From: Emiliania huxleyi CCMP1516
Lineage: Eukaryota; Haptophyta; Isochrysidales; Noelaerhabdaceae
NCBI RefSeq assembly: GCF_000372725.1
Contig: NW_005200814.1
Location: forward strand, 84,302 to 148,301
Length of the DNA: 64,000 bases
Direction of reading: 5' to 3'
Shown here: positions 19,846 through 28,636 of the stretch, piece after piece
How the letters are laid out: each line of letters begins with the position of its first letter
Numbering within the stretch: position 1 is the stretch's first letter
Notes under the pieces: model-generated
Told to the model about the DNA's origin: nothing
The model's input: only the letters and a program-made list of their open reading frames with translations
Database searches by the model: none
Position numbers and translations under genes: made by a program

Positions 19846-20460
19846 TCACGCCCCCGCGCCGCCCAAGATGCGGGCAACGACGTACTTGGGCAGCCGGCCC
19901 TCCTTCTCTGCCAGGAGCAGCCGCGCACGGTACCGCTCCTCTGCCGTGAGCGGGGTCAGGTCGTCGTCCGACGGGCTGGTGCGCCTGCGCTTAAACGGCG
20001 AGCGCGACGCCGCCGCGGTGGGGACAGAGATCGGAGGCGAGAGCGGCTGGGACGGCGGCGGCGGCATTGCCTTGGTGGTCTGCAGCAGAGGCGCAGCGGA
20101 GAGCGGGATGTGCGTCCTTAGCGGTATCAACGATATGGGCACGGCTTGGGCCACGGGCAAGCCCATGATCCGCTGAGGCGTCATCTGACCAAGGGCGTGC
20201 GGGAGCTTGCGGTAGGCTGAGTCGATGGCGGCAACCATCGCCGCCTCGACGCTCATGCTAGAGATTTGGTTGTGCCGCAGCAAAACTTCAATGGTGGCAG
20301 AGGTGACCCGACCAATGCATGGTTCCGTTGGTCGGGTCCTCTTTCGGGTATTGTCTGAGCAGCCGTCAGGCCCGGACTCGGAGGCGGCGGTTGGTGGTGC
20401 GGAGGGTGAATCAGCGGCCTCGGGACGTGCGCCCTCGGCGAGGCTGCAAGTCGTGCGCAT
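19846..20460 (-). CDS. Hypothetical nuclear-type protein
   Basis: About 205 residues from the ATG at 20460. Ser/Pro-rich, low-complexity ends surround a helical middle (ATIEVLLRHNQISSMSVEAAM and AIDSAYRKLPHALGQM). A basic patch FKRRRTSPSDDDLTPLTAEE resembles a nuclear localisation signal with phospho-sites. The C-terminus ERYRARLLLAEKEGRLPKYV is helical. No family recognised. The frame is open further upstream into a CATGTGCA repeat with a CPVC pair, which I regard as leader sequence. An upstream exon is possible because a TTTTAG acceptor-like site sits just before the chosen ATG. Confidence 0.5.
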   Translation of the reverse strand: MRTTCSLAEGARPEAADSPSAPPTAASESGPDGCSDNTRKRTRPTEPCIGRVTSATIEVLLRHNQISSMSVEAAMVAAIDSAYRKLPHALGQMTPQRIMGLPVAQAVPISLIPLRTHIPLSAAPLLQTTKAMPPPPSQPLSPPISVPTAAASRSPFKRRRTSPSDDDLTPLTAEERYRARLLLAEKEGRLPKYVVARILGGAGA

Positions 20461-20911
20461 ACCTAAAAGCGAGCACACGGGACAACGCGTTTTCGGCTCG
20501 CAGTCAGTCGTTTTCACTTCCGAGAGAGATACAACCGGCCTGTGCACATGCACATGTGCATGCACATGCACATGCACATGTCATGTGCATGTGCATGTTG
20601 TTGTTGTTGTTGTTGTGCATGTCATGTTCATGTGCATGACCACGGTATAAACAGGTGGGTAATCTTGTCAGAAAGCCAGAAAAGCGTCCGCGTGGCAAGA
20701 CTGTGGTGCAATGCTCGATTAGATAGATAGATAGGTTAGTTCACAGGCTAGCGGCCGACCGCTAGCCCTACACTCGCTCTCGTGGTTGACGACAGTGCAT
20801 CGGATAGGACGCAGGTGCCAAAAGCGGGCACCCAATCTGCACGCCCAAGGCCGTTATCGGGCGCCAGCACACGTGCTCGGGCGCTCTCGCAGTGTGCGCG
20901 CACAGACCGTT
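20461..20911. other. Divergent upstream region with CATGTG and GTT microsatellites
   Basis: 20541-20635 is a run of TGCACATG-type palindromes interrupted by (GTT)6. 20720-20735 has (GATA) repeats. A perfect inverted repeat GCTAGCGG...CCGCTAGC lies near 20749-20766. The region separates divergent genes and probably holds both promoters. Confidence 0.55.
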
Positions 20912-23635
20912 ATGTTAATATATGCGCTCGCGATCGCAGTGTGCGCCTTTGCCCTCGACGCTGGAGAGAGAGAGCGGGCGGAGGTGGCGGAGGCACGCGA
21001 GCTGGACAATGAGTGGCGCATGCTGCGTGAGCCAGTGCCACGTCTTGAGAGCGCAGCAGACAATGCCTTGCGCCGTCGGAGGCTTGACGCCTCAGCGAGA
21101 GGGAGACAGTTGATGCAGCAGATGCAGGCCGCAGCGAACAGGGGCGCCCGCCAGTTTCGAATTCCAGCGGGCGATTACCACTTCGGCCATACGCGCTTTG
21201 AGCTCAGAAACGCGAGGAATATGGAGGTCACGGCCAGCGGTGTCAGCTTCTGGTTCGGATGGGGAGGAGGCATGCGCGTTATGACTTCAGAGGGCGTCAA
21301 ATGGACCGCGAGCGAAGCGGCGCCCTTCATCATCGACTATGACCCGCCAGTCGTGGCGCAGGGCCGCGTCATCCGCACAGACCAGCTGGCCTCCGGCAGG
21401 TGGGTCGATGCCGAGTTTTCCACCGACTATATCATGCCGAATCGCAACCAGACCGGCAACATCTTCGGCGAGCCTAAGGTGAAGGTTGCCTTCTGGGATC
21501 CAGCGTCGCGAACGATGCGGCGAACTCCAAATGAGGCGGTCAACGTGTACCTCGCCGGTTCGACCAGCCTCGCGCCGGCATGCGAGCCCAACACTGGCCG
21601 AAACTGCGGCACGACTTGGCGTATTCAGATGGCGGGCCGAACTACCGCAATGCATAGATTGCTGCGCAATGGTGATCTGATCTCGATGCACCCACGGGTC
21701 TTCCCGCATGCTATCGAGCTCGTCGCGTGTGAACGTGTGGTGTTTGAGGATGCACATATTTACGGCGGGACCAACATCGGCGTCGTCGAGAGCAAGGGCG
21801 TAGGAAGTCATGTCTACAGACGCATTAAGGTCACCCGGCGGCCAGGGTCAGCCAACTTGATGTCCGTCAACGCCGATGGTTTCCACTCCAACTCGGCGGA
21901 GGAAGGTGCCCAGATCATCGACAGCGAGATTGGCTATACTGGCGACGACCTAGTAAACATCTACGGTGGTATAGGCATCGTTGTCGATCGGATCGGTAAT
22001 CGAACACTTCTAGTACTGGATCGAAAGGGCGCAATGGACAGCAATGTTAAAGGCGGTGATGTGGTGCGTTTCCACAGCATTAGGACGGACACCCTGCCCC
22101 TCGTGGCCTCCGCGAGACTCGCATCCACGCCGTCACATTTTGGCTCGTGGAATGAAGTGCTGCCCAACGGCTCTGTGGTCCCCAAGGTCAATAGCCTCAA
22201 GACGACCCTGAACGCACCGCCCTACTCCCTCGGCTTCCCTCCCTCCTTCAGTTTTGACAATGATGATCTCTTTCAGCTCACCTTCCCCACGGACCTGCCG
22301 GAGGGCGTGCAACCGCTATGGACCGTCGCACAGGTCTACGAGAAGAGCAACCGGCGAGCCAAAATTTCGGGCTCATGGCTCCACGATGCCTACGCCCGCT
22401 CAGCGCTAGCCAAGACAGACGGCTTCAGCATCTCAGATACGCTCTTCCAACGCGGCGCCGGAGTGTACATCGGGGTCGTGGAGATCAACTGGCTCGAGGG
22501 CGACCTGGGCTTCGCGCGCGCGGAAGTCGTCGACTCGCGCCTAGAGGCATGCGGCAGTCCGGCGATCCACTCGGGTCGGGGAGAGACGCTTCTCCGTGGG
22601 AATGTGATACAGTCGTCCAGCGTGCTGCCTCAGTATGCGTCGCCCCCGCCTTCGCCACCCCCGCAGCCCCCTGTGGCAGGCAGGGAGCCTTGCGGCCTCA
22701 ACCAGCCCTTCACCGCCACCGAGACGAACCTCAGGAGCAGTGGCAGGTGGTGTGGCTCGCTAATGGCACCGGCGAGCTTCAACGCCGCACGGCGCGACCT
22801 CTGCGAGCGCCACTATGTCGGCACGCCTGAGTACTCGAGCGAGTGCGTGTATGCGCGGACCGGTAGCCAGTGGCGGTGCAAGATGGACTGGCCTCCCCAT
22901 TACCCGTGCGCTGGCGCTCAGCCGCCGCCGCCGCTTCCGGCCCCGCCGCCGCCGCTTCCGGCCCCGCCGCCTCCTGTGACGCTTCGCCCGCCCCCACCAC
23001 CTCCCACACCGTCACCACCAAGGCCGCCGCCGCTTGGGGGCGGTAAGCCTTGCGGCCTCAACCAGCCCTTCACCGCCACCGAGACGAACCTCAGGAGCAG
23101 TGGCAGGTGGTGTGGCTCGCTAATGGCACCGGCGAGCTTCAACGCCGCACGGCGCGACCTCTGCGAGCGCCACTATGCCGGCACGCCTGAGTACTCGAGC
23201 GAGTGCGTGTATGCGCGGACCGGTAGCCAGTGGCGGTGCAAGATGGACTGGCCTCCCCATTACCCGTGCGCTGGCGCTCAGCCGCCGCCGCCGCTTCCGG
23301 CCCCGCCGCCTCCTTCGTCTGCTGCCGCACCGACATACCCGTGTGTTGACTCTCCCTCGGGCGAGCGTCTCCTTGGTCTGGCGGGCCCAGAAGGGGACCA
23401 ATGGTGCTACCAACAAGCCTCCAGCGAACTAGGCAACTTGGAGGCATGTGGAGACTTCTACATTGAGATCGGCGATGCGGCAACAGTTGGATCGGACGGA
23501 TACGTCCCTTGCTCGGCCGGCTGCGAACATTGCGCCATGCGTGAAAAAGCGAACCGACTCGGTACCCGTAAGATGGTTTGCAGGCAGGCCGGGCCGAACG
23601 ATCCTTCCGCTGTCTACTTTTCCCTGTGCTCCTGA
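20912..23635 (+). CDS. Secreted parallel beta-helix (pectin-lyase-fold) protein with duplicated Cys-rich, Pro-linked modules
   Basis: Single exon as read. The ATG at 20912 starts the signal peptide MLIYALAIAVCAFALDAG. Residues of about 60-580 read as a right-handed beta-helix: repeated short strands with Asn/Gly turns, including NADGFHSNSAEEGAQIIDSE, IGYTGDDLVNIYGG and ISDTLFQRGAGVYIG. This is the shape of pectate-lyase and glycosidase folds, though no catalytic set is certain. It is followed by Pro-rich linkers (PPPSPPPQPP) and two almost identical Cys-rich modules starting PCGLNQPFTATETNLRSSGR. A third Cys-rich domain ends the protein. Pro-rich linkers like these are common in algal walls. 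Likely extracellular carbohydrate binding or cleavage; substrate unknown. The frame continues upstream of 20912 only through a non-ATG start. Confidence 0.85.
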   Translation: MLIYALAIAVCAFALDAGERERAEVAEARELDNEWRMLREPVPRLESAADNALRRRRLDASARGRQLMQQMQAAANRGARQFRIPAGDYHFGHTRFELRNARNMEVTASGVSFWFGWGGGMRVMTSEGVKWTASEAAPFIIDYDPPVVAQGRVIRTDQLASGRWVDAEFSTDYIMPNRNQTGNIFGEPKVKVAFWDPASRTMRRTPNEAVNVYLAGSTSLAPACEPNTGRNCGTTWRIQMAGRTTAMHRLLRNGDLISMHPRVFPHAIELVACERVVFEDAHIYGGTNIGVVESKGVGSHVYRRIKVTRRPGSANLMSVNADGFHSNSAEEGAQIIDSEIGYTGDDLVNIYGGIGIVVDRIGNRTLLVLDRKGAMDSNVKGGDVVRFHSIRTDTLPLVASARLASTPSHFGSWNEVLPNGSVVPKVNSLKTTLNAPPYSLGFPPSFSFDNDDLFQLTFPTDLPEGVQPLWTVAQVYEKSNRRAKISGSWLHDAYARSALAKTDGFSISDTLFQRGAGVYIGVVEINWLEGDLGFARAEVVDSRLEACGSPAIHSGRGETLLRGNVIQSSSVLPQYASPPPSPPPQPPVAGREPCGLNQPFTATETNLRSSGRWCGSLMAPASFNAARRDLCERHYVGTPEYSSECVYARTGSQWRCKMDWPPHYPCAGAQPPPPLPAPPPPLPAPPPPVTLRPPPPPPTPSPPRPPPLGGGKPCGLNQPFTATETNLRSSGRWCGSLMAPASFNAARRDLCERHYAGTPEYSSECVYARTGSQWRCKMDWPPHYPCAGAQPPPPLPAPPPPSSAAAPTYPCVDSPSGERLLGLAGPEGDQWCYQQASSELGNLEACGDFYIEIGDAATVGSDGYVPCSAGCEHCAMREKANRLGTRKMVCRQAGPNDPSAVYFSLCS
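22688..23310 (+). repeat. 360-bp-offset internal tandem duplication
   Basis: Bases 22688-22950 recur at 23048-23310 with an offset of exactly 360. I found one difference in the coding module (T at 22817, C at 23177, giving Val versus Ala). The near identity implies recent duplication or ongoing gene conversion. Confidence 0.9.
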
Positions 23636-23924
23636 ATCTACAACAGAATCACAACGGCCACAGACACGGCCAACACCCCTCTCTGACTACTGAGTACTGT
23701 TTTAACTACTGTGCGCTCTTGCGTCTCTTTTTAATTCTACCATAGCTTCTCAGTTTTACTTTTTCTTCGGAGTGGCACTTGTGCGCTCTCTCTGACTCTG
23801 TGCATGTGATTCAGGCTGTGCGCTGTGCATCACACAAGACTCTATACATCATACGATAACGAACTATCCCAACCCCCCCCCCGAGCGCCGACCGCCGTGC
23901 GTCACCTCGCGCGCACACTAACAC
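23636..23924. other. Convergent intergenic region
   Basis: AT-richer spacer between two 3' ends. No gene seen. Confidence 0.6.
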
Positions 23925-26917
23925 TCACTGCGCGCCCGGCTTTCGCTTTCCCGCTTTTTGCTTCGGCTTTGCGGCGGGCGGCGGCTCGCCGGGCTTCACC
24001 AGGATCAGATGCGCCTCGGCGAGCGCGTTCGCGACGTCGAGCCGCTGCGCGGCCGTCTCGCACGGCAGCGCGCCCACACGCACGTACTTTGGGTACGACG
24101 CGAGCAGCTGCTCCAGCGCAGGGGCCGCGTCGAGGTCGAAGTCGATGTGCTGCGGCTCATCCACCTGCGAAGGAGCGCGACAGGGTTGCGCGTGAAGAGG
24201 CGTGACACGTGATTGCCAGAGGCGTGACAGGTGATTGCCAGAGGCGTGACAGGTGATTGCCAGAGGCGCGCGGGCTGGACTGCGAGGAGCGAGGCAGGAG
24301 TGCTACGAGCGTGTCGGGTCGGCTGGCTACCCTTCCCACCTCGTGGTAGGCGCGCGTGTTCGTGCCGTGGTGGTAGAGCACCGCCACGTCGCCCTCGACG
24401 GCGAGTCGAGCGGCGGAGCGCGAGCGGAGACGGACCTTGGACGCGAGGGAGAGGGACCCCGCGCGAGCAAGCCGCCGCGCGTCGTCGGGCGTCGCGTGCG
24501 GCGGCATGCGGTCGTACATCCAGCCTCGGCCTGTCCAGGTCACAAAGCTCCCAAGTCAGGGGGAGAGCCTCATGCATGCAAGGGCTTGGCACGCCCAGCC
24601 GCGGCCTGCGAAACTGGTCGGCGACTAGGAAGTGTCTAGGAAGTGTCTAGGAAGTGTCTAGGAAGTGTCTAGGAAGTGTCTAGGAAGTGGCCTGCGAACT
24701 GGTCGGCGACGGCGTCGAGCGGCATCGACGCGACGAGCCGCTGCAGCAAGCCGTGCGCCATCTGGCTGAACTGCGCGCGGCGCGCGTCGGCGCGGTCCGA
24801 GTGCAGCACGCCCATGAAGGACTCGTACTCGCGCGGGAGCGCGCGCCGCCAAGTCACGTCGGCGGCCGCCGCCTCCTCGAGAGCGCCCGCCAGCCCCAGC
24901 TCGAGCAAGTCGCGCCACGTGTGCCGCCTCGAGATCGAGACGGTGAGGTGGAGCGACGCGGCGCCGCCGGCCGGCGTGAAGGCCTGGTGCACCGTCCCGC
25001 GCGGCAGGTAGAGCAGGTCTCCCGGCTTGAGCGCGACACTCGCGAGGGGAGGGCCGAGGTCGGCGGGTGCGAAGTCGGGCGAGGGGTCGCGCGGCAGCAC
25101 GTGCTCCGGAGCCGGAGGGGCGTGCAGCGTCCACCGCTTCTCGCCCTCGACCTGAGGCGGTGGTGGCGGCGGTGGTGGCCAAAGCGTGGCACGGAGGCGG
25201 CGCGTCGAAGCCCCGTCCAGCGTGGAAGAGGGCCGCCTCTACCGCCCACCCGGCTGTCCCCGTGGTGCGGTCCGCCGTGTGTCTGCCTCCGTCAATCTCG
25301 GGTGAGCCTCGGGAGGCTCGCGCCTGCAGAATGAAGACGTCGACGTCGTCGTAGTGCGGCGCGAAGCCCTGGCTGCCCGCCGGAGTGTAGTAGACCTACC
25401 TCCAAAGAAGTCTCGGGTGAGCTCGCGCGATCTCGGAGCCCTGGCTGCGCAGTGCAGTGCACGTTGCATCCCGCGCCGCACCCAAAGTGCTCCTCGAGCG
25501 ACGCGAGCAGTCCCCACACCGTGTCCGAGTGCCGCTGCGGCCACGACAGCCGCACGGAGCAGCCGCCCTCAAACGCGGCCAGCACCTCCTCCGCCGTGGC
25601 AGCGCCCTCCCCGTTGAGCGTGGCGCGGCCGCCTGACTCACGAGCCGGCGGGTGAGGGAGTGCCGAGGCGAGCGGCCCGAGCGGCTGTGCGGCCGCCTGC
25701 AGAGACATGTCCGGGATCCGGGAGCGGTCAGGGACGCGAAGTGGGAGGCGGCAGGGCCGAGGCGGTGCGGCGTGCCCTCGACGGTGCAGCGCGTCACGTC
25801 CCTATCTCGGCTCTATCTCGGCTATCTCGGCTGTATCTCGCCCTCGACGGTGTAGCGCGTCACGTCCCTATCTCGGCTCTATCTCGGCTATCTCGGCTGT
25901 ATCTCGCCCTCGACGGTGTAGCGCGTCACGTCCCTATCTCGGCTCTATCTCGGCTATCTCGGCTGTATCTCGCCCTCGACGGTGTAGCGCGTCACGTCCC
26001 TATCTCGGCTCTATCTCGGCTATCTCGGCTGTATCTCGCCCTCGACGGTGTAGCGCGTCACGTCGAGCCCGTCGGTGTACTTGAGGTCGCCGTCACTGGA
26101 GGGTTAGGGTTAGGGTTAGGGTTAGGGTTAGGGTTAGGGTTAGGGTTAGGTGTACTTGAGGGCGCCGTCACTGGAGGGCGGAGGGGGGGAGAGGCGTGGC
26201 GCACTCTTCCGTACGCACCTCCTCCCGGCGCATCTGCTACCTCTCGGCTGCCTCTCGGCTCTGGCCCTCACCGCAGCAGCTGCCGCAGCTCCTCGGAGCC
26301 GAACCAGCCGCGGTGATACGCTCGGTCGGCGGAGCGAGAGATGTGCAGAGGCCTCCGCTCCCGGACCTCCTCCTCAAACTGCGCCGGCGAGAGCGGCGCC
26401 AGCAGCCAGCCCGCCAGCCGGTCCGCCTGTTCGCGCACGGCCATGTGAAAGCGACGGCAGCGGCCGCAGTGACACCGACTTGCAAACTCGCTTTGTCGGG
26501 CCGATCCGCCGACGCGAGGATCTCGAGCCCGCTCTCGGCGCGCCACTCGGAGAGCGAGAGCGAAAGCAGCTCCGGCGAGAGCAGCTGCGCCAGCAGAGCC
26601 TCGCGGCCCTCCTCCTCCTCCTCCTCACCGCCGCCCGCCGCCGCCACGGAGCCGCCGCTGGCGCCACCCTCGCTCTCGTCGTCGAGCCCGTCCACGCTCT
26701 GGACAGCCGCTGCTTCCTCGTCCAACTCGTCGGGCTCCCTCGCGCCGCCGTCCTCCTCGTCCGAGTCCGCCCCGCCGGCGGCAGCCTCGGCAGCGAAGGC
26801 TGCAAAGCCCGGCGGCAGGTCGTCAGCCTCCTCGGCGGCGCGCTTGCGCTTCTTCTTCGCCCGCCGCCGCTCGGCGGCAGAGCTGTTCCGACGTGCGGCT
26901 GGCACGATGGGTGGCAT
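23925..26917 (-). CDS. JmjC-domain oxygenase, NO66/MINA (ribosomal oxygenase) type, eight exons
   Basis: Fe(II)/2-oxoglutarate enzyme; relatives hydroxylate ribosomal proteins or demethylate histones in the nucleolus. My exons: 26917-26481, 26426-26272, 26095-about 26040, 25632-25463, 25395-25324, 25151-24692, 24530-24340, 24164-23925. The N-terminus is basic (ERRRAKKKRKRAAEE, a nuclear signal) and then acidic. The core has YTDGLDVTRYTVEG, GCSVRLSWPQ, GSQGFAPHYDDVDVFILQ (HxD iron site), KPGDLLYLPRGTVHQA and a winged-helix-like C-terminus (PQHIDFDLDAAPALEQLLASYPKY). Every join restores family sequence in phase. The donors after TVEG and FILQ and at 24691 read as GC. Introns contain a telomeric tract, 66-bp repeats and an 11-bp tandem repeat. 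Confidence 0.9.
24603..24709 (-). repeat. Tandem AGGAAGTGTCT repeats flanked by copies of the exon end
   Basis: About five 11-bp units (24628-24688) lie in a JmjC intron. A 21-22 bp sequence matching the end of exon 6 (coding VADQFA) occurs on both sides, at 24689-24709 and, with one extra A, at 24603-24624. Confidence 0.85.
25776..26060 (-). repeat. 66-bp tandem repeat carrying a copied exon end
   Basis: Four to five units of 66 bp. Each contains the coding bases for DVTRYTVEG plus GCCGAGATA motifs. Only the unit nearest 26040-26095 continues into the real exon. Read through, the others hit a stop after GEIQPR, so they are intronic. Confidence 0.85.
26101..26150 (+). repeat. Interstitial telomere-type repeat, (TTAGGG)n
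   Basis: Fifty bases equal GGG, seven TTAGGG units and TTAGG, inside the second intron of the JmjC gene (26096-26271). The 3' exon boundary (about 30 bp, GTGTACTTGAGG.CGCCGTCA) is present on both sides of the tract. Confidence 0.95.
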
Positions 26918-28636
26918 CTGAGAGGATACTGCCTCGAGGTGTGTTCGAACTGGCAGCGACCTGCAGTCCAGCGGGCCGCCCGGTGGCCGAACGGCAGCAA
27001 AGGACAGGGTGTGCGGGACGGCCCCTCCAATTTCAGACGCGCCGCTGCCGGCAATGATTAGTGCAGATATCAACATGCGCACAGGCCACGCTGTCAGACG
27101 GGAAATGGTCTGCCGCGCGTCGGAAGCAAACTGCGGTCGACTTCAAAACGGCGTACTGGCAGGCTCAATTGTAACGATCTCATCGGGGCTCTGAGTTTGA
27201 CGTGCATTGCTTTGAGAGATGCCCCGTGTTATCTCGCGTTCCCGACTCGTGTTCTTATATTCACGTCGTCACTATCACGTGGTGCGGCTTGGGTTCCAAC
27301 TTTTTCCGGGGTATGGTATGGTTCATGCGCGCCAAAAGGTGGGGGGGTATGGTACTTTCGCCCGCGCGGGGACGGCCGCTCGCCAGGCGATTGCCAACTT
27401 TGCCGCTGCGCTCTACTTCTAGACTATAGCACCGTGGAAGACGGCGGCCATCCGCGCGTATCTAAGTGTGCGTGTCCTAAGTGTCGGTGTCTGCAGCCTC
27501 CTCGTGGAGCCTAGCGCAGTAAGGCGGCCGGCGGTGGGGCGAGGGTGGGAGGGGGGGTATGGTCCCGTCGGCGGAAGGCTGGGTCTGTCAGCAGGCAGGG
27601 GGGTATGGTCTCGAGGTGGGTTGGCCGAGGGTACCATACCATACCCCGCAAAAAGTCCGAACCCGTACCATACCATACCCCGCAAAAAGTCCGAACCCGT
27701 ACCATACCATACCCCGCAAAAAGTCCGAACCCTGGGCAAACCCTGGTGAAACCCATCAAGAAATCTTACCCTTTTTTCTTAATGCCCGCAACCCACTGTA
27801 TCGCTCTGTCGAGCACTTGCGGTTGTTAGAAGACAATAAGAAGAAAAACGGCGGCGGTGCCCGGTGGTTTCATAGCAGCCCTTTTCCTGGCTCACAGTCA
27901 CACAGGCTAAAGATGTTCACGGGCCGCCCTCACACGGAGCCCCGGGTACTCTTTTTTTGGAGAGAGAGAGAGAGAGATCTTTGGTGCTCTTTAGCCTATG
28001 GTTTAGTTAGCTGTATGTACTCGTCTAGCGGTCTAGGACGGGGTTGGTTTCAGAGCAGAACAGCAGAGTGTGACTGTGAGGGGGCCTTGGTGTTCGAAGT
28101 GGCAGCGATCGGCAGTCTCTGGCGGCCGTCGTCGTGTGCTAGAGGCGCGAGAAAACTGTGAAATCACAAACATCGGTTTCGCTCGCCGGGTTTGACCAGT
28201 CGCGACGGCGACTGAAAGCTGTGACATTGGCTGTGTGCTCTCGGCTGTGACAACCCCCTGCCAGCTGGTGTGTGCTCTCAAATAACCAGTGTGAGCCTCC
28301 CAGGGGCCAATGATGCTCTCATCAATGGTCGGGCCGTTTTGTCTCTCGTGGACCTCGCTGCAGCAGCGCGAGGGCGGCACAGCGTCGAACTTCGCCCGAT
28401 CTCTTGATGGCGAGAAGGACATGAGCGAGCTGGGATTCGGCAGGATCTGGACCTCGCCCGCGGCGGCGGGCAGCAACGCCGGCCTCGGCGGCGGGCTCTC
28501 GTGGCGCGCAAACACTTGCGAGACCTCTCACCATCACCCATCTCATGCGAGACCTCTCACCATCACCCATCTCATATGTTTATATGCTCCGTCGGCCCGC
28601 GATCCCGCCTCAGCCCCGCTAACACGTCCGCGACAG
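26918..28636. other. Long gene-poor region with 34-bp tandem repeat
   Basis: No gene recognised in 26918-28300. 27631-27732 has three units of a 34-bp repeat containing ACCATACCATACCCCGC; the inverse motif GGGGTATGGTATGG occurs near 27307-27322. 28310-28530 may hold a first exon of the protease gene (frame with ELGFGRIWTSPAAAGSN). A short CTCACCATCACCCATCTCAT duplication lies at about 28525-28575. Confidence 0.5.

Noticed and set aside
25776-26060. Long plus-strand frame with a 22-residue repeat (VARHVPISALSRLSRLYL)
   Set aside because: It is the antisense reading of a 66-bp intronic repeat in the JmjC gene, whose minus-strand exons match a known family.
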